NCBI GenBank assembly: GCA_021299375.1
Contig: JAJTGR010000052.1
Coordinates: 40,385-104,384 of the forward strand
Source: Gemmatimonadota bacterium
GTDB lineage: Bacteria; Gemmatimonadota; Gemmatimonadetes; Gemmatimonadales; Gemmatimonadaceae
Length of the DNA stretch: 64,000 nucleotides
Direction: 5' to 3'
A program made the position numbers and the translations under genes. The notes below the pieces were generated by a model. The model had not been told where the DNA came from and ran no database searches. It saw only the letters and a list, made by a program, of their open reading frames with translations. This document shows, in pieces, positions 28,466 through 36,982 of the stretch. Positions within the stretch are counted from its first letter, which is position 1, and every line of letters begins with the position of its first letter.

Positions 28466-29865
28466 GCACACCGGCGGCGGGGAAGCGCTTCGATCGCTCG
28501 ATCGTGGACGGACCGATCGGCCAGGCGGTGTGGAAGCTCGCGTGGCCGACCGTGCTGCAGAACATGATCGGTGGCCTGCAGGGGGTGATCGACCACGCCA
28601 TGGTTGGTCACCTGGTGGGTTTTCAGGGCAACGCCGCCATCGGCGTGGCGTTCCAGATCTTTCTCGTGGTGGTGGTGTTCATCGGCTCGGTGTTCACCGG
28701 TATGGGCGTGCTGGTGGCGCGCTTCACCGGCGCCAACGACGAGGCGGCCGTCAACCGCGCGGCGTCGCAGGCGTTTCTGGTGGCGGTGGCGCTGAGCGTG
28801 GGCATCCTGGCGCCGGTCGGCTGGTTCGCGGCGCCGGCGTTGCTCGACATGGTCAACGCGGCCCCGGCCGTGCAGCGTGAGGCGCTGGGCTACCTGCGCA
28901 TCATGTTCCTGTTCAACATCGGCATGATGAGCTTCTTCATGCTGAGTGGTGGCCTGCGCTCGGCGGGCGATGCGAAGACGCCGCTGCGCCTCGGGGTCGC
29001 GATGACGGTGATGAACATCGTCTTCAACGTGATCTTCATTCGCGGCGTGGGGCCGATTCCGTCGTTCGGGACCGCGGGCGCGGCGATCGGGACGGTGCTG
29101 TCGGGAGGATTGGTGCTCGCGTATTCGCTCTGGCGGCTCTTTGGTGGGGCGTGGGTCATCAGCTTCCGCGGGGTGTCGTGGCGCCCACACTGGCCGACCA
29201 TCCGGCTGCTGTTTCAGGTGGGGCTGCCGGCGGGGCTGCAGGGCATTGCCATGAACGTGGCCGGCGTGCTGTTGCTGCGCTTCATCGGGGCTACGGAACA
29301 GAGCGCCGAGGCGCAGGCGGCGTACGCATTGGGGTACAGCGAGCTCTTCTCGTTCATCACGTGGACGTCGGTGGGGCTCATGGGGGCGGCCAGTGCCGTC
29401 GTCGGGCAGAATCTCGGGGCGGGGTTTCCCGCGCGCAGTCGCCAGGCGGTGCGCGCCGCGGCGCGGCTGGGCCTGAGCATGGCCGCGGTCATCGGGTCGC
29501 TCTTTCTGCTCATTCCGACGCAGCTCTTCGCGCTGTTCGGGGCCTCCAACGCGGCGGTGCTCGACGTCGGCCGGGGGTTGCTGGCGTTCCTCAGCGTTTC
29601 GGGGCTGTTCATCACCGTGGCCCTGACCTACACCGGTGGCCTGCAGGGCAGCGGCGACACGCGGTCGCCGCTGTTCATCTCGCTGCTCTCGCAGTTCGTG
29701 CTGCCGATCGGATACCTGACGGTGGTGCAGCAAACGCGCCAGCTGCAGCCGACGGATGTGTGGATGGCCATCGTGATGGGGCATGCCCTGCGCTGCGCGC
29801 TGAGTGTGTACCGGTTCGAACGGGGGAAGTGGCGGGAGCTCGAGGTGGGGGTGGTGACGAGATAA
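28462..29865 (+). CDS. MATE family efflux transporter
   Basis: A 467-residue inner-membrane exporter of the MATE/DinF superfamily with about 12 hydrophobic segments in two homologous halves. LAWPTVLQNMIGG, FMLSGGLRSAGDAKTPL and YTGGLQGSGDTRSPL are the paired family signatures. These proteins export drugs or metabolites in exchange for Na+ or H+. GTG 28462 overlaps the paaZ stop (GTGA), so it is translated with the paa operon. It might export an aromatic or toxic intermediate, which is inference from position only. Confidence 0.92.
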   Translation: MSTPAAGKRFDRSIVDGPIGQAVWKLAWPTVLQNMIGGLQGVIDHAMVGHLVGFQGNAAIGVAFQIFLVVVVFIGSVFTGMGVLVARFTGANDEAAVNRAASQAFLVAVALSVGILAPVGWFAAPALLDMVNAAPAVQREALGYLRIMFLFNIGMMSFFMLSGGLRSAGDAKTPLRLGVAMTVMNIVFNVIFIRGVGPIPSFGTAGAAIGTVLSGGLVLAYSLWRLFGGAWVISFRGVSWRPHWPTIRLLFQVGLPAGLQGIAMNVAGVLLLRFIGATEQSAEAQAAYALGYSELFSFITWTSVGLMGAASAVVGQNLGAGFPARSRQAVRAAARLGLSMAAVIGSLFLLIPTQLFALFGASNAAVLDVGRGLLAFLSVSGLFITVALTYTGGLQGSGDTRSPLFISLLSQFVLPIGYLTVVQQTRQLQPTDVWMAIVMGHALRCALSVYRFERGKWRELEVGVVTR

Positions 29866-29918
29866 GGATGGCGTCGACGGGCCTCGTCCCCCAAGGCATC
29901 GGGGGGGAGGATGCCCGG

Positions 29919-29985
29919 AAGGAGGAAGCAGGGGCAGGGCGCCGTCCGCACGTCAGGGCTTCCTGCCCCCTGATCTTCTCCTTTC
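29919..29985. terminator. Candidate bidirectional terminator hairpin
   Basis: Between the convergent MATE gene and the minus-strand gene at 30000, CAGGGGCAGG (29929-29938) pairs with CCTGCCCCCTG (29962-29972) with one bulge. Flanking purine and pyrimidine tracts (GGAAGGAGGAAG against ATCTTCTCCTTTC) extend the stem imperfectly. There is no clean T-run on either side, so termination is inferred from position. Confidence 0.4.
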
Positions 29986-29999
29986 TGACGCCGTGGGGG

Positions 30000-31190
30000 T
30001 CAGTTGTCACGAACCCGAAACACGAGATCCGCATATCGCGTCACCCGCGCCACCCCCACATCCCGGGCAAAGGCGTCCATCGGCTCGACGAGCTGCGTCG
30101 TGTAGTACCCCGGCACATTCAGGGGATGCGAGCCCGGGCCGCCGAACCAACTGCGGATGATCACGCTCTCGGGGGTGCGCGGGAGCGCCTGCACGTGGCG
30201 TACGAACGTGGCGAACGTCCCGGCGCGGATCAGATAGTCCTCGACGTTCGACGTGTAGAGCACCGAGACCGCGTCTCCGCGTTGCCGCAGCAACGCCGCC
30301 ACGGCCGGTAGCACTTTCGGGCCGGCGAGGTCGCCCACGACGGGAATGATCAGGTTGCGCCGTTCGAGTGACTGCACCACGCGAAAGGCGGTCTCGCTGG
30401 CGAGATAACTGCCCTGCCGGCCGTCGAGGTCGCGTTCGGCGAGCAGCTGCCCGAGCGTCGGGTAGTACGGCCGAGGGGCGCGTCCGGTGCTGGTGAACCG
30501 GAGGCCGATGCCGTCGGTGATGAACGCCCGGTGGAATCGCGTGATCGTGGCGAGGTCCTGCGAATCGAGCGGGATGCCGAAGGTCGTGAGCCGTGCGCGA
30601 ACGGTGCGCAGCGCCGCATCGACGCTGGCGGGTGTGATGGGCGTCCGCGCGGCCCACGCCACGAGGCTGTCGACGGGCCACGCCAGCACGCGGGCACTCG
30701 GCGCCGGCGCGGGACGCCCGAGCCACAGGGCCAGAAACTCCACCCGGCTGCTGGTGGACGTGAACAGCGCCTTGAACAGCAGGTGATGCAGGAGGTTATC
30801 GCGCCGCACATCGGCGATGATCGCGAGGCGCGGTGCCACCCGCGCGAGGTAATTGAAGTTCTGGTCGGGCCCGACGCCGATGTACACGCCGCCCCGCACG
30901 CCGCGCCGATCGAGAACGGTGAGCGGATGCAGGAGGCTCTGCTCGTTGGAGATGAGGTTGTCGGTGTCGAAGTAGCCGCCCCGATCGCTGAGACGCGCGG
31001 AGAGGGCCGCGAACTCGGTGGGGGAGAGACTGTCGGGACGTTGGGCGGGGAGTGGGGCGCTGACCGCCAGCTGGGCGGGCAGGGCGAACAGCGCGAGCCG
31101 GGACAGCGCGAGCCGGGACAGCGCGAGCGGGAACGGCGCGAGCGGGAACGGCGCGAGCGGGGGGGGCGTGGCGGAGGGAGACGGGGACAT
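30000..31190 (-). CDS. Exported protein of unknown function (resembles the LIC_10091-like family)
   Basis: A 396-residue protein with an unusual N-terminus in which hydrophobic pentapeptides (LAPFP, LAPFP, LALSR, LALSR, LALFA) are encoded by 15-bp tandem repeats and form the signal peptide. The mature part has YFDTDNLISNEQS, GVYIGVGPDQNF and DVRRDNLLHHLLFKALF. These remind me of a conserved family annotated LIC_10091-like, with a possible nucleotide- or SAM-binding alpha/beta core. That recall is uncertain. ATG 31190 is used, and GTG 31196 is possible. It lies 10 bases after the upstream plug-domain gene and is probably cotranscribed with it. Confidence 0.75.
   Translation of the reverse strand: MSPSPSATPPPLAPFPLAPFPLALSRLALSRLALFALPAQLAVSAPLPAQRPDSLSPTEFAALSARLSDRGGYFDTDNLISNEQSLLHPLTVLDRRGVRGGVYIGVGPDQNFNYLARVAPRLAIIADVRRDNLLHHLLFKALFTSTSSRVEFLALWLGRPAPAPSARVLAWPVDSLVAWAARTPITPASVDAALRTVRARLTTFGIPLDSQDLATITRFHRAFITDGIGLRFTSTGRAPRPYYPTLGQLLAERDLDGRQGSYLASETAFRVVQSLERRNLIIPVVGDLAGPKVLPAVAALLRQRGDAVSVLYTSNVEDYLIRAGTFATFVRHVQALPRTPESVIIRSWFGGPGSHPLNVPGYYTTQLVEPMDAFARDVGVARVTRYADLVFRVRDN
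31084..31158. repeat. Five 15-bp tandem repeats inside a signal peptide, followed by G8
   Basis: Five 15-bp units of the form cggga-cagcgcgagc run from 31084 to 31158, with the last two changed to gggaacggcgcgagc. Each encodes five residues of the hydrophobic signal region on the minus strand. A run of eight G (31159-31166) follows directly, near the start codon. Copy-number change would lengthen or shorten the signal in frame. Slippage in the G8 would shift the frame. Confidence 0.9.
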
Positions 31191-31200
31191 CGGCACGGGG

Positions 31201-32013
31201 CTACCTCCGCCGCAATTCGCGGCCCGCCGTTGTCCAGATCACGATCACGCCGCAGCCGGCGTGGCGGCCGGCGAACTCGCCGGGCACGTCGCTGGCGCCG
31301 GTGTAGACCTCCAGGCCCTGGATGTCGCGCACGGGAATCGTCGGGCCGAAGGCGTTGTCCTCACGCTCGTCCACGATGTACTCCGGGGCGCAGCCCATGG
31401 GCGCGCGCGCCATCTGCGCCGTGCAGCTGCCGCCGGCACACGAGAAGCGGATGCCGCGCAACGTACGCATGGCGTCCTGCAGCGTGAAGAAGTTGTTTCG
31501 CTCGAAGTCCTCGCGCGTGAGATACTGGCCGCGCCCGGTCGCACGACGGCGCTCGAAGTCGAGGTAGCGACGGCCCAGCGCCGGATCAGCGGTCACCGCG
31601 ACGTTGGGAAGGCGCTGTGCGCTGGCGGTGTCGGTGGCGGTCGACGCGCCGAGCGGCTCGAGTTCGAGGTCCCGCTCCATCCGTTCCCGGGCTGCGAACG
31701 CCAGGCTGACCGAGCCCCGGGCGTACCCCGACGCGCTGACCAGGAACCGGTGGATACCGACCTTGAGTCCCCCGAGGTTGAACCGGCCGGCAGAGTCCGT
31801 TCGGGTGCTGAGTCCGGCGGTGGTGGCGGCAATGGTTGCACCGACGACGGGTGCCCCCGAGGTTGCATCGATGATCCGACCATGGAGTGACGCCCCCTGT
31901 GCCCCTAACGGTGCGGCGCAGGGTGAGGCCGCCAGCATCCATCCCAGGACGCCGGCCACGAGCAGTGGCCTCGAGCGCTTCGGGCAGTACGGGTTGGGAC
32001 ACGCGTTCGGCAT
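31201..32013 (-). CDS. Exported protein with carboxypeptidase-regulatory-like and TonB-plug-like domains, no barrel
   Basis: A 270-residue protein. After a signal peptide comes a beta-sandwich of the CarboxypepD_reg type (LHGRIIDATSGAPVVGATI, DSAGRFNLGGL). A plug-like region follows (FFTLQDAMRTLRGIRF, PEYIVDERED, IPVRDIQGLEVYTGAS, GVIVIWT). It has the order of a SusC/TonB receptor N-terminus but stops before any beta-barrel. Such short plug proteins are frequent in Gemmatimonadota, and their role is unknown. It is divergent from the full-length SusC gene. ATG 32013 gives a long, somewhat Cys/Pro-rich n-region, so a later start is possible. Confidence 0.8.
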   Translation of the reverse strand: MPNACPNPYCPKRSRPLLVAGVLGWMLAASPCAAPLGAQGASLHGRIIDATSGAPVVGATIAATTAGLSTRTDSAGRFNLGGLKVGIHRFLVSASGYARGSVSLAFAARERMERDLELEPLGASTATDTASAQRLPNVAVTADPALGRRYLDFERRRATGRGQYLTREDFERNNFFTLQDAMRTLRGIRFSCAGGSCTAQMARAPMGCAPEYIVDEREDNAFGPTIPVRDIQGLEVYTGASDVPGEFAGRHAGCGVIVIWTTAGRELRRR

Positions 32014-32181
32014 AACGGGACAAGCAGCGCTGAAAGGGGACGAACTGTATCGGCTTACGACGGTTTCGTCACAAACTTATTGCGGATTTGGGAACATCTC
32101 TGAACATTAACGAGCGTCGCAGGACCGGTTAGCACGACGCGTCACACCGGGACCGGTTTCCCTTCAGAGTCAGGAGCCTGC
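32014..32181. promoter_or_regulatory. Divergent intergenic region between plug gene and susC-like gene
   Basis: This is one of the few AT-richer tracts in the window (about 32060-32112). Two identical GACCGGTT octamers lie at 32123-32130 and 32151-32158, 28 bp apart. Each holds a palindromic ACCGGT, and the spacing is near three helical turns. This would suit a dimeric regulator or an anti-sigma-controlled promoter, but that is inference. A good AGGAG site (32172-32176) precedes the SusC ATG. Confidence 0.45.
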
Positions 32182-35100
32182 ATGTTGCACCGTCTGCGCC
32201 GGTTGCTCGCCGTCGCTGGAACTGCCGCCGCGCTGCCGTTATCCGGCCTCGCGGCCCAACAGACCGCCTCGATCACGGGCCGAGTCACCACGGCCGGCCA
32301 GCCCCTCGGCGGCGCCCAGGTCGGGATCGTGGAGCTCGGGGTTGGCAGTGTGACCGATACCCAGGGGCGATACACCTTCACGGTGGATCCGGCGCGCGCC
32401 GGAGGCAAGCCGGTCACCCTGCTTGCCCGCACGATCGGCTACCGGCCGGTCAAGCACGTGATCACCCTCACGGCGGGACGCATCGAGCAGAACTTCGACC
32501 TCGACAAGGACGTGCTCAACCTCGAGGCCGTGGTCACCACGGGCGTGTCGGACGCGACGTCGCAGCGAAAGACGACGTTCGCCGTCGCCGCGGTGGACAA
32601 CCAGCAGATCAAGGAGGCCCCGGCCTCCTCACCGCTGGGCACGCTCAACGGCCGCGTCGCCGGGGCCAGCGTGACCGCCGTGAACGGTGAGCCTGGCTCG
32701 GCGCCTCGCATCCGCCTGCGCGGCCCCACGTCGCTCACCGGCGGCCAGGATCCGCTCATCATTGTCGACGGCACCATTTCACGCATCTCGCTCGCCGACA
32801 TCAACGCCGAAGACATCGAGCGCATCGAGGTCATCAAGGGCGCCGCCGCCAGCTCGCTGTACGGCTCCGACGCCGCCAACGGCGTGGTCCAGATCTTCAC
32901 CAAGCGCGGTGCCACGCTGGCCACGGGCCAGACCAGCATCACGGTGCGCAACGAGTTCGGTACCAACGACCTCCGCAAGACCATCCCGAACAATCTGTCG
33001 CATCCCTACAAGCTGGATGCGCAGGGGCAGTTCCTGCGCGACGCCAACGGCAACCGCATCCAGGAAGACGACCGCGTCTCGGACAACTCGTATCCGGTGG
33101 TTTTCAACCAGCTGGACGACGTGTTCCGCCAGGGCCAGTTCATGACCAACTACATCTCGGTCGGCCAGCGGAATGCCAATTCCAACTTCAACGCGTCGTT
33201 CCAGAACACCAGGGATCAGGGCATCGCGAATCTGCTGAGCGGCTACAACCGCCAGAACTTCCGAGTCAACCTGGACATGGAGCTGCACCCCAAGCTCGAC
33301 TTCCAGACCGGCGCTTTCTATGGCCAGTCCACGGCCGACCAGGCCGACGACAGCTCCGGCGATGCCTTCTTCGGGCTGCGCTTCCTCGAGCCGAACATCA
33401 ACCTGCTGGAGCAGAACCCGAACGGCCCCCCCTACAAGGCGGCGATCCGGCAGACGCCGGCGTCGGGCAACGTGAGCAACCCGCTCTACAACTGGTCGAA
33501 CATCCAGAACAGCAACGACCGGGCGCGCTTCACGGGCCTGCTCAAGGTCCGCTATCGCCCACTGACCTGGCTGACCGCCGAGGGCAACACGAACTTCGAT
33601 CGCGGCTCGCGCACCTTCCGCTCGCTCACGCCACTGGGCTACATCGGCTCCACCGGCACGGTGAGCAAGGGCAGCCTCTTCAATCAGGAAGACGTGACGC
33701 AGGCCTACAACCTGGGGGCGACGCTCACGGCGGTGCGCAGCACCTCGTGGTTCACCAATACCACGAAGCTGGCCTGGGTCTACGAGGACCAGCAGAACAC
33801 GAGCACCACCATGCAGGCCACGGCGCTCACCGTGCCGCGGGTCACGGAGTTCTCGGCGGCTTCGCGCGATCCGGAGAACCCGGTCATCCCCGGCTCGTTC
33901 TCGCAGCCGATCCGCAACCAGAACTTCTTTGCGATTACCACGTTTGACATCAAGGACCGCTACATCATCGACGGTCTGATCCGTCAGGACCAGTCGTCGC
34001 TGTTCGGCGAGGACCAGCGTTCGCGCACCTTCAAGCGGTTGTCCGGTGCGTGGCGCGTCTCCGAGGATTTCTCGCTTCCGGGTATCGACGAACTCAAGCT
34101 GCGCACGTCGTACGGGGAGGCGGGGCTGCGCCCCGTGTTCGACGCGCAGTACGAACAGTTCGCCATCCAGGGCGGCAGTCCGGTCAAGGTCACACTCGGC
34201 AACCCCAACCTGCGTCCGGCGTTTTCCCGGGAAATCGAAGCTGGCTTCAACGTGAACTTCCTCAAGAATTTCACGTTCGAGTACAGCTATTCGAGCAAGA
34301 TCACCGACGACCAGATCCTCAACGTGCCGGTGTCGTCGGCCACGGGCTTCCGCAACCAGTGGCTCAATGCCGGCTCGCTCGCGGGCAGGACGCACGAGGT
34401 GCTGCTCGGGGCGGTGCTCGCCTCCACGCGCGACTTCCTGTGGCGGGTGAACATCGCTGGTGACCGCACGCGTCAGACGGTGCGCAGCCTCGCCGTCCCG
34501 CCGTTCCTGGTCGGCCCGGTGGCCAACACCACGATCTTCCGCCTGGCCCCGAACGAGCCGTTCGGCATCGTCTACGGCAGTCGCTGGGTGGACTCGCAGG
34601 ACCGACTCGACGCCATGCTGCGGACCCGGCGACTGAGCGGTACGGCGGCCGATTACGTGCAGAACGAAGAAGGCTACTTTGTGCCGCGGTCGGCGTGGCG
34701 CACCATCAACGAGCGCCCCATCAAGTTCGCTGACAGCACCGGCAACACGCTCTTCCAGATCGCCGACGTGAATCCCGACTTCAACCTGAACTTCAACACC
34801 CAGCTCAACTGGAAGAAGCTCTCCGTGACGGCGGTGGTGAACTGGGTGAAGGGCGGGCAGATCTACAACTACACGCGCCAGTGGCCGTTCTTCGACCAGC
34901 GGGACCCCGCGTTCGACCAGCGCGGCAAGCCGGAGAACGAGAAGAAGCCGACGACGTACTACGCCACGTTCTACAACAACTTCGACGCCAACGAGTACTT
35001 CGTCGAAAACGGCACGTACGTCCGCCTGCGTGAGCTCGCGGTCAACTACGAAATCCCGCGGGTCATCGTGAAGCGCTTCGGCCTCAGCGAGGGGCGCAGT

Positions 35101-35265
35101 GCCCGCCTCGGCGTGGTCGGCCGCAACCTGTTCACGAGCACCAAGTACAGCGGATACGATCCCGACGTGTCGGGCGGCGGGAGCAATCCGTTCGCCTACC
35201 GTGTGGACTACTTCACGTACCCCATCTTCAGGACGTTCACGTTCATGCTGGAGCTCGGCCTGTGA
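32182..35265 (+). CDS. SusC/RagA family TonB-linked outer-membrane receptor
   Basis: A 1027-residue TonB-dependent transporter. In order it has a signal peptide (LPLSGLAAQ), a CarboxypepD_reg-like domain (ASITGRVTTAGQPLGGAQVG), and the plug with the SusC signature (RIRLRGPTSLTGGQDPLIIVDG, IEVIKGAAASSLYGSDAANG). A 22-strand-type barrel reaches the C-terminus. The terminal residues FTFMLELGL give the aromatic-rich last strand. It imports oligosaccharides or peptides together with its SusD partner, whose GTG overlaps the stop. Substrate cannot be read, but the neighbouring peptidases make peptides plausible. Confidence 0.95.
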   Translation: MLHRLRRLLAVAGTAAALPLSGLAAQQTASITGRVTTAGQPLGGAQVGIVELGVGSVTDTQGRYTFTVDPARAGGKPVTLLARTIGYRPVKHVITLTAGRIEQNFDLDKDVLNLEAVVTTGVSDATSQRKTTFAVAAVDNQQIKEAPASSPLGTLNGRVAGASVTAVNGEPGSAPRIRLRGPTSLTGGQDPLIIVDGTISRISLADINAEDIERIEVIKGAAASSLYGSDAANGVVQIFTKRGATLATGQTSITVRNEFGTNDLRKTIPNNLSHPYKLDAQGQFLRDANGNRIQEDDRVSDNSYPVVFNQLDDVFRQGQFMTNYISVGQRNANSNFNASFQNTRDQGIANLLSGYNRQNFRVNLDMELHPKLDFQTGAFYGQSTADQADDSSGDAFFGLRFLEPNINLLEQNPNGPPYKAAIRQTPASGNVSNPLYNWSNIQNSNDRARFTGLLKVRYRPLTWLTAEGNTNFDRGSRTFRSLTPLGYIGSTGTVSKGSLFNQEDVTQAYNLGATLTAVRSTSWFTNTTKLAWVYEDQQNTSTTMQATALTVPRVTEFSAASRDPENPVIPGSFSQPIRNQNFFAITTFDIKDRYIIDGLIRQDQSSLFGEDQRSRTFKRLSGAWRVSEDFSLPGIDELKLRTSYGEAGLRPVFDAQYEQFAIQGGSPVKVTLGNPNLRPAFSREIEAGFNVNFLKNFTFEYSYSSKITDDQILNVPVSSATGFRNQWLNAGSLAGRTHEVLLGAVLASTRDFLWRVNIAGDRTRQTVRSLAVPPFLVGPVANTTIFRLAPNEPFGIVYGSRWVDSQDRLDAMLRTRRLSGTAADYVQNEEGYFVPRSAWRTINERPIKFADSTGNTLFQIADVNPDFNLNFNTQLNWKKLSVTAVVNWVKGGQIYNYTRQWPFFDQRDPAFDQRGKPENEKKPTTYYATFYNNFDANEYFVENGTYVRLRELAVNYEIPRVIVKRFGLSEGRSARLGVVGRNLFTSTKYSGYDPDVSGGGSNPFAYRVDYFTYPIFRTFTFMLELGL

Positions 35266-36866
35266 GCCCCCTCGATCCGAACTTCTCACTCCGCGTCCGC
35301 GGGGCCGTGGGCATCGCCTTGGGTGCCTTGCTGCTCGCCAGCTGCAATTCCCTCGACGTCGAGAACCCCAACGCGCCGGACGCCACGCGGGCGCTGGCCG
35401 ATCCCGCGGCCATCGAGGCGGTGGCGGGCGGCACGCTGCGCACCTGGTTCAACACGTGGGACGGCATGGAAGGGGGCGGCCCGCTGGTCACGATGGCCCA
35501 GACCTACTCGGCCTCGTGGAACAACTTCAACATGAACTTCTACTCGTCGATCGACGGTGACGGGACCCGCAACTCGCGCCCGTTCCAGAACGATCTGGCG
35601 TCGGCGGGCCGCACCACGATGATCGCCTACTGGGAGGGGTACTACTCCACCCTGTCGTCAGCGGTGGACGTGCTCACGGCCATCCGCAAGAACAATCTCG
35701 TCATCGGCAATGCCAGCAACACGAAGCGGGCCGAGACCATCGCCCAGCTCATGCGGGGGGCGGCGCTCATGGGCATCGCCCTCAACTACGACAAGGGCTA
35801 CGTGATCGACGAGAACACCGACCTCGCCGGTCTGGCGTACAAGACGCGCAAGGAGGTGCGGGACGCGGCGGTGGCGGCATTCGCCAATGCGGCCACGCTG
35901 GCGGCGGCGAACCAGTTCACCACGCCTTCGGCGTGGACCAACGGCACGGCGTATACCAACACGCAGATCGCCGCGCTGGCGCGCACGATGGCGGCGATGA
36001 CGCTGGCCTACTACCCGCGCACAGCCGACGAGAATGCGCAGGTGGACTGGAACGCGGTGGCGCAGCTGGCGTCGCAGGGGATCTCGTCGGGTACCAACCG
36101 GTTCGATTTCATCTTCACCGGCGATGGCTGCAACTCGTGGTGCCACGAGATGCTGTACTGGTTCAACGCGTTCGACGGCGGCCGCGTGAGCACGCGGGTG
36201 GCTGCGCTGCTCGACCCGGCCACGCAGCGACATCCGTATCCCGCCGGTGGCAACCCCCGCCCGAATTCGCCCGACAAGCGGCTCGGTGACGGCTCCTTCG
36301 GTCCGGACGACGGCGATTTCGCCGGGTACTTCGGCACCATCCCCAAGACGGCGCGGGGTGGCACCGACTTCGTGTACTCCACGGAGGAGATCTTCCGTCC
36401 CGACCGCGGCATGTATCATCAGTCCAACATCGGCCACATTCGCTATGACCGCTCCGGCGAGCAGTCGCCGAACGGGATCTACGGTGGCTTCGGGCCGGCG
36501 CCGGTCATCACGCGGCACCAGAACGACCTGGTCTGGGCCGAGGCCGAACTGCGGCGTTCGGGTGGCAACCTGGCCACGGCCGCGAACCTCATCAACAACA
36601 CGCGCGTCGATCGTGGCGGCCTCACGCCGGCTACGGCGGGTGAAGGGCAGGCGTCGCTTCTCCAGAAGCTCATCTACGAACAGGAGGTCGAACTGTTGGG
36701 CCTTGGCGCAGCCCCCTTCTATCAGCGCCGCCGGGTGGCCAATGGCCTCCTGACGGGGACGCCGCGCGAGATGCCGGTGCCAGCCAAGGAGCTGGGGGTC
36801 AAGGGTGACGCGTTCTACACCTTCGGCGGGGCCAGCAACCCGGCCAACAGCCCGACCCCACCGTGA
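35262..36866 (+). CDS. SusD/RagB family substrate-binding lipoprotein
   Basis: A 534-residue surface lipoprotein (signal ALLLASC) of the mainly helical SusD/RagB fold that forms the lid of the SusC transporter. Family features include SLDVENPNAPD just after the lipid Cys, four TPR-like helical pairs, and the C-terminal segment ELLGLGAAPFYQRRR. GTG 35262 overlaps the susC stop (GTGA), giving fixed stoichiometry. A strong 15-bp hairpin follows 33 bases after its stop. Confidence 0.93.
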   Translation: MSPLDPNFSLRVRGAVGIALGALLLASCNSLDVENPNAPDATRALADPAAIEAVAGGTLRTWFNTWDGMEGGGPLVTMAQTYSASWNNFNMNFYSSIDGDGTRNSRPFQNDLASAGRTTMIAYWEGYYSTLSSAVDVLTAIRKNNLVIGNASNTKRAETIAQLMRGAALMGIALNYDKGYVIDENTDLAGLAYKTRKEVRDAAVAAFANAATLAAANQFTTPSAWTNGTAYTNTQIAALARTMAAMTLAYYPRTADENAQVDWNAVAQLASQGISSGTNRFDFIFTGDGCNSWCHEMLYWFNAFDGGRVSTRVAALLDPATQRHPYPAGGNPRPNSPDKRLGDGSFGPDDGDFAGYFGTIPKTARGGTDFVYSTEEIFRPDRGMYHQSNIGHIRYDRSGEQSPNGIYGGFGPAPVITRHQNDLVWAEAELRRSGGNLATAANLINNTRVDRGGLTPATAGEGQASLLQKLIYEQEVELLGLGAAPFYQRRRVANGLLTGTPREMPVPAKELGVKGDAFYTFGGASNPANSPTPP

Positions 36867-36899
36867 TGCGTGGCAGCAGCCACCTGCATTCCGCGTTAC

Positions 36900-36933
36900 C
36901 ACGAGAGGCCGGGCCTGCGCCCGGCCTCTCGTG
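36900..36933. terminator. Perfect 15-bp hairpin after the susCD pair
   Basis: CACGAGAGGCCGGGC and GCCCGGCCTCTCGTG form a perfect 15-bp stem with a CTGC loop. No T-run follows. It can act as an intrinsic or attenuating terminator, or protect the susCD mRNA 3' end. It lies 50 bases before the start of the next gene. Confidence 0.7.
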
Positions 36934-36982
36934 CGTTCGCCCGGCGCTGTTCCCGAATGCGCCGTCGTGGCAGACTTCGCGC

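Noticed and set aside
26285-28471. 728-residue minus-strand open frame opposite paaZ
   Set aside because: PaaZ matches its family over its full length with active-site residues, so the antisense frame is a shadow.
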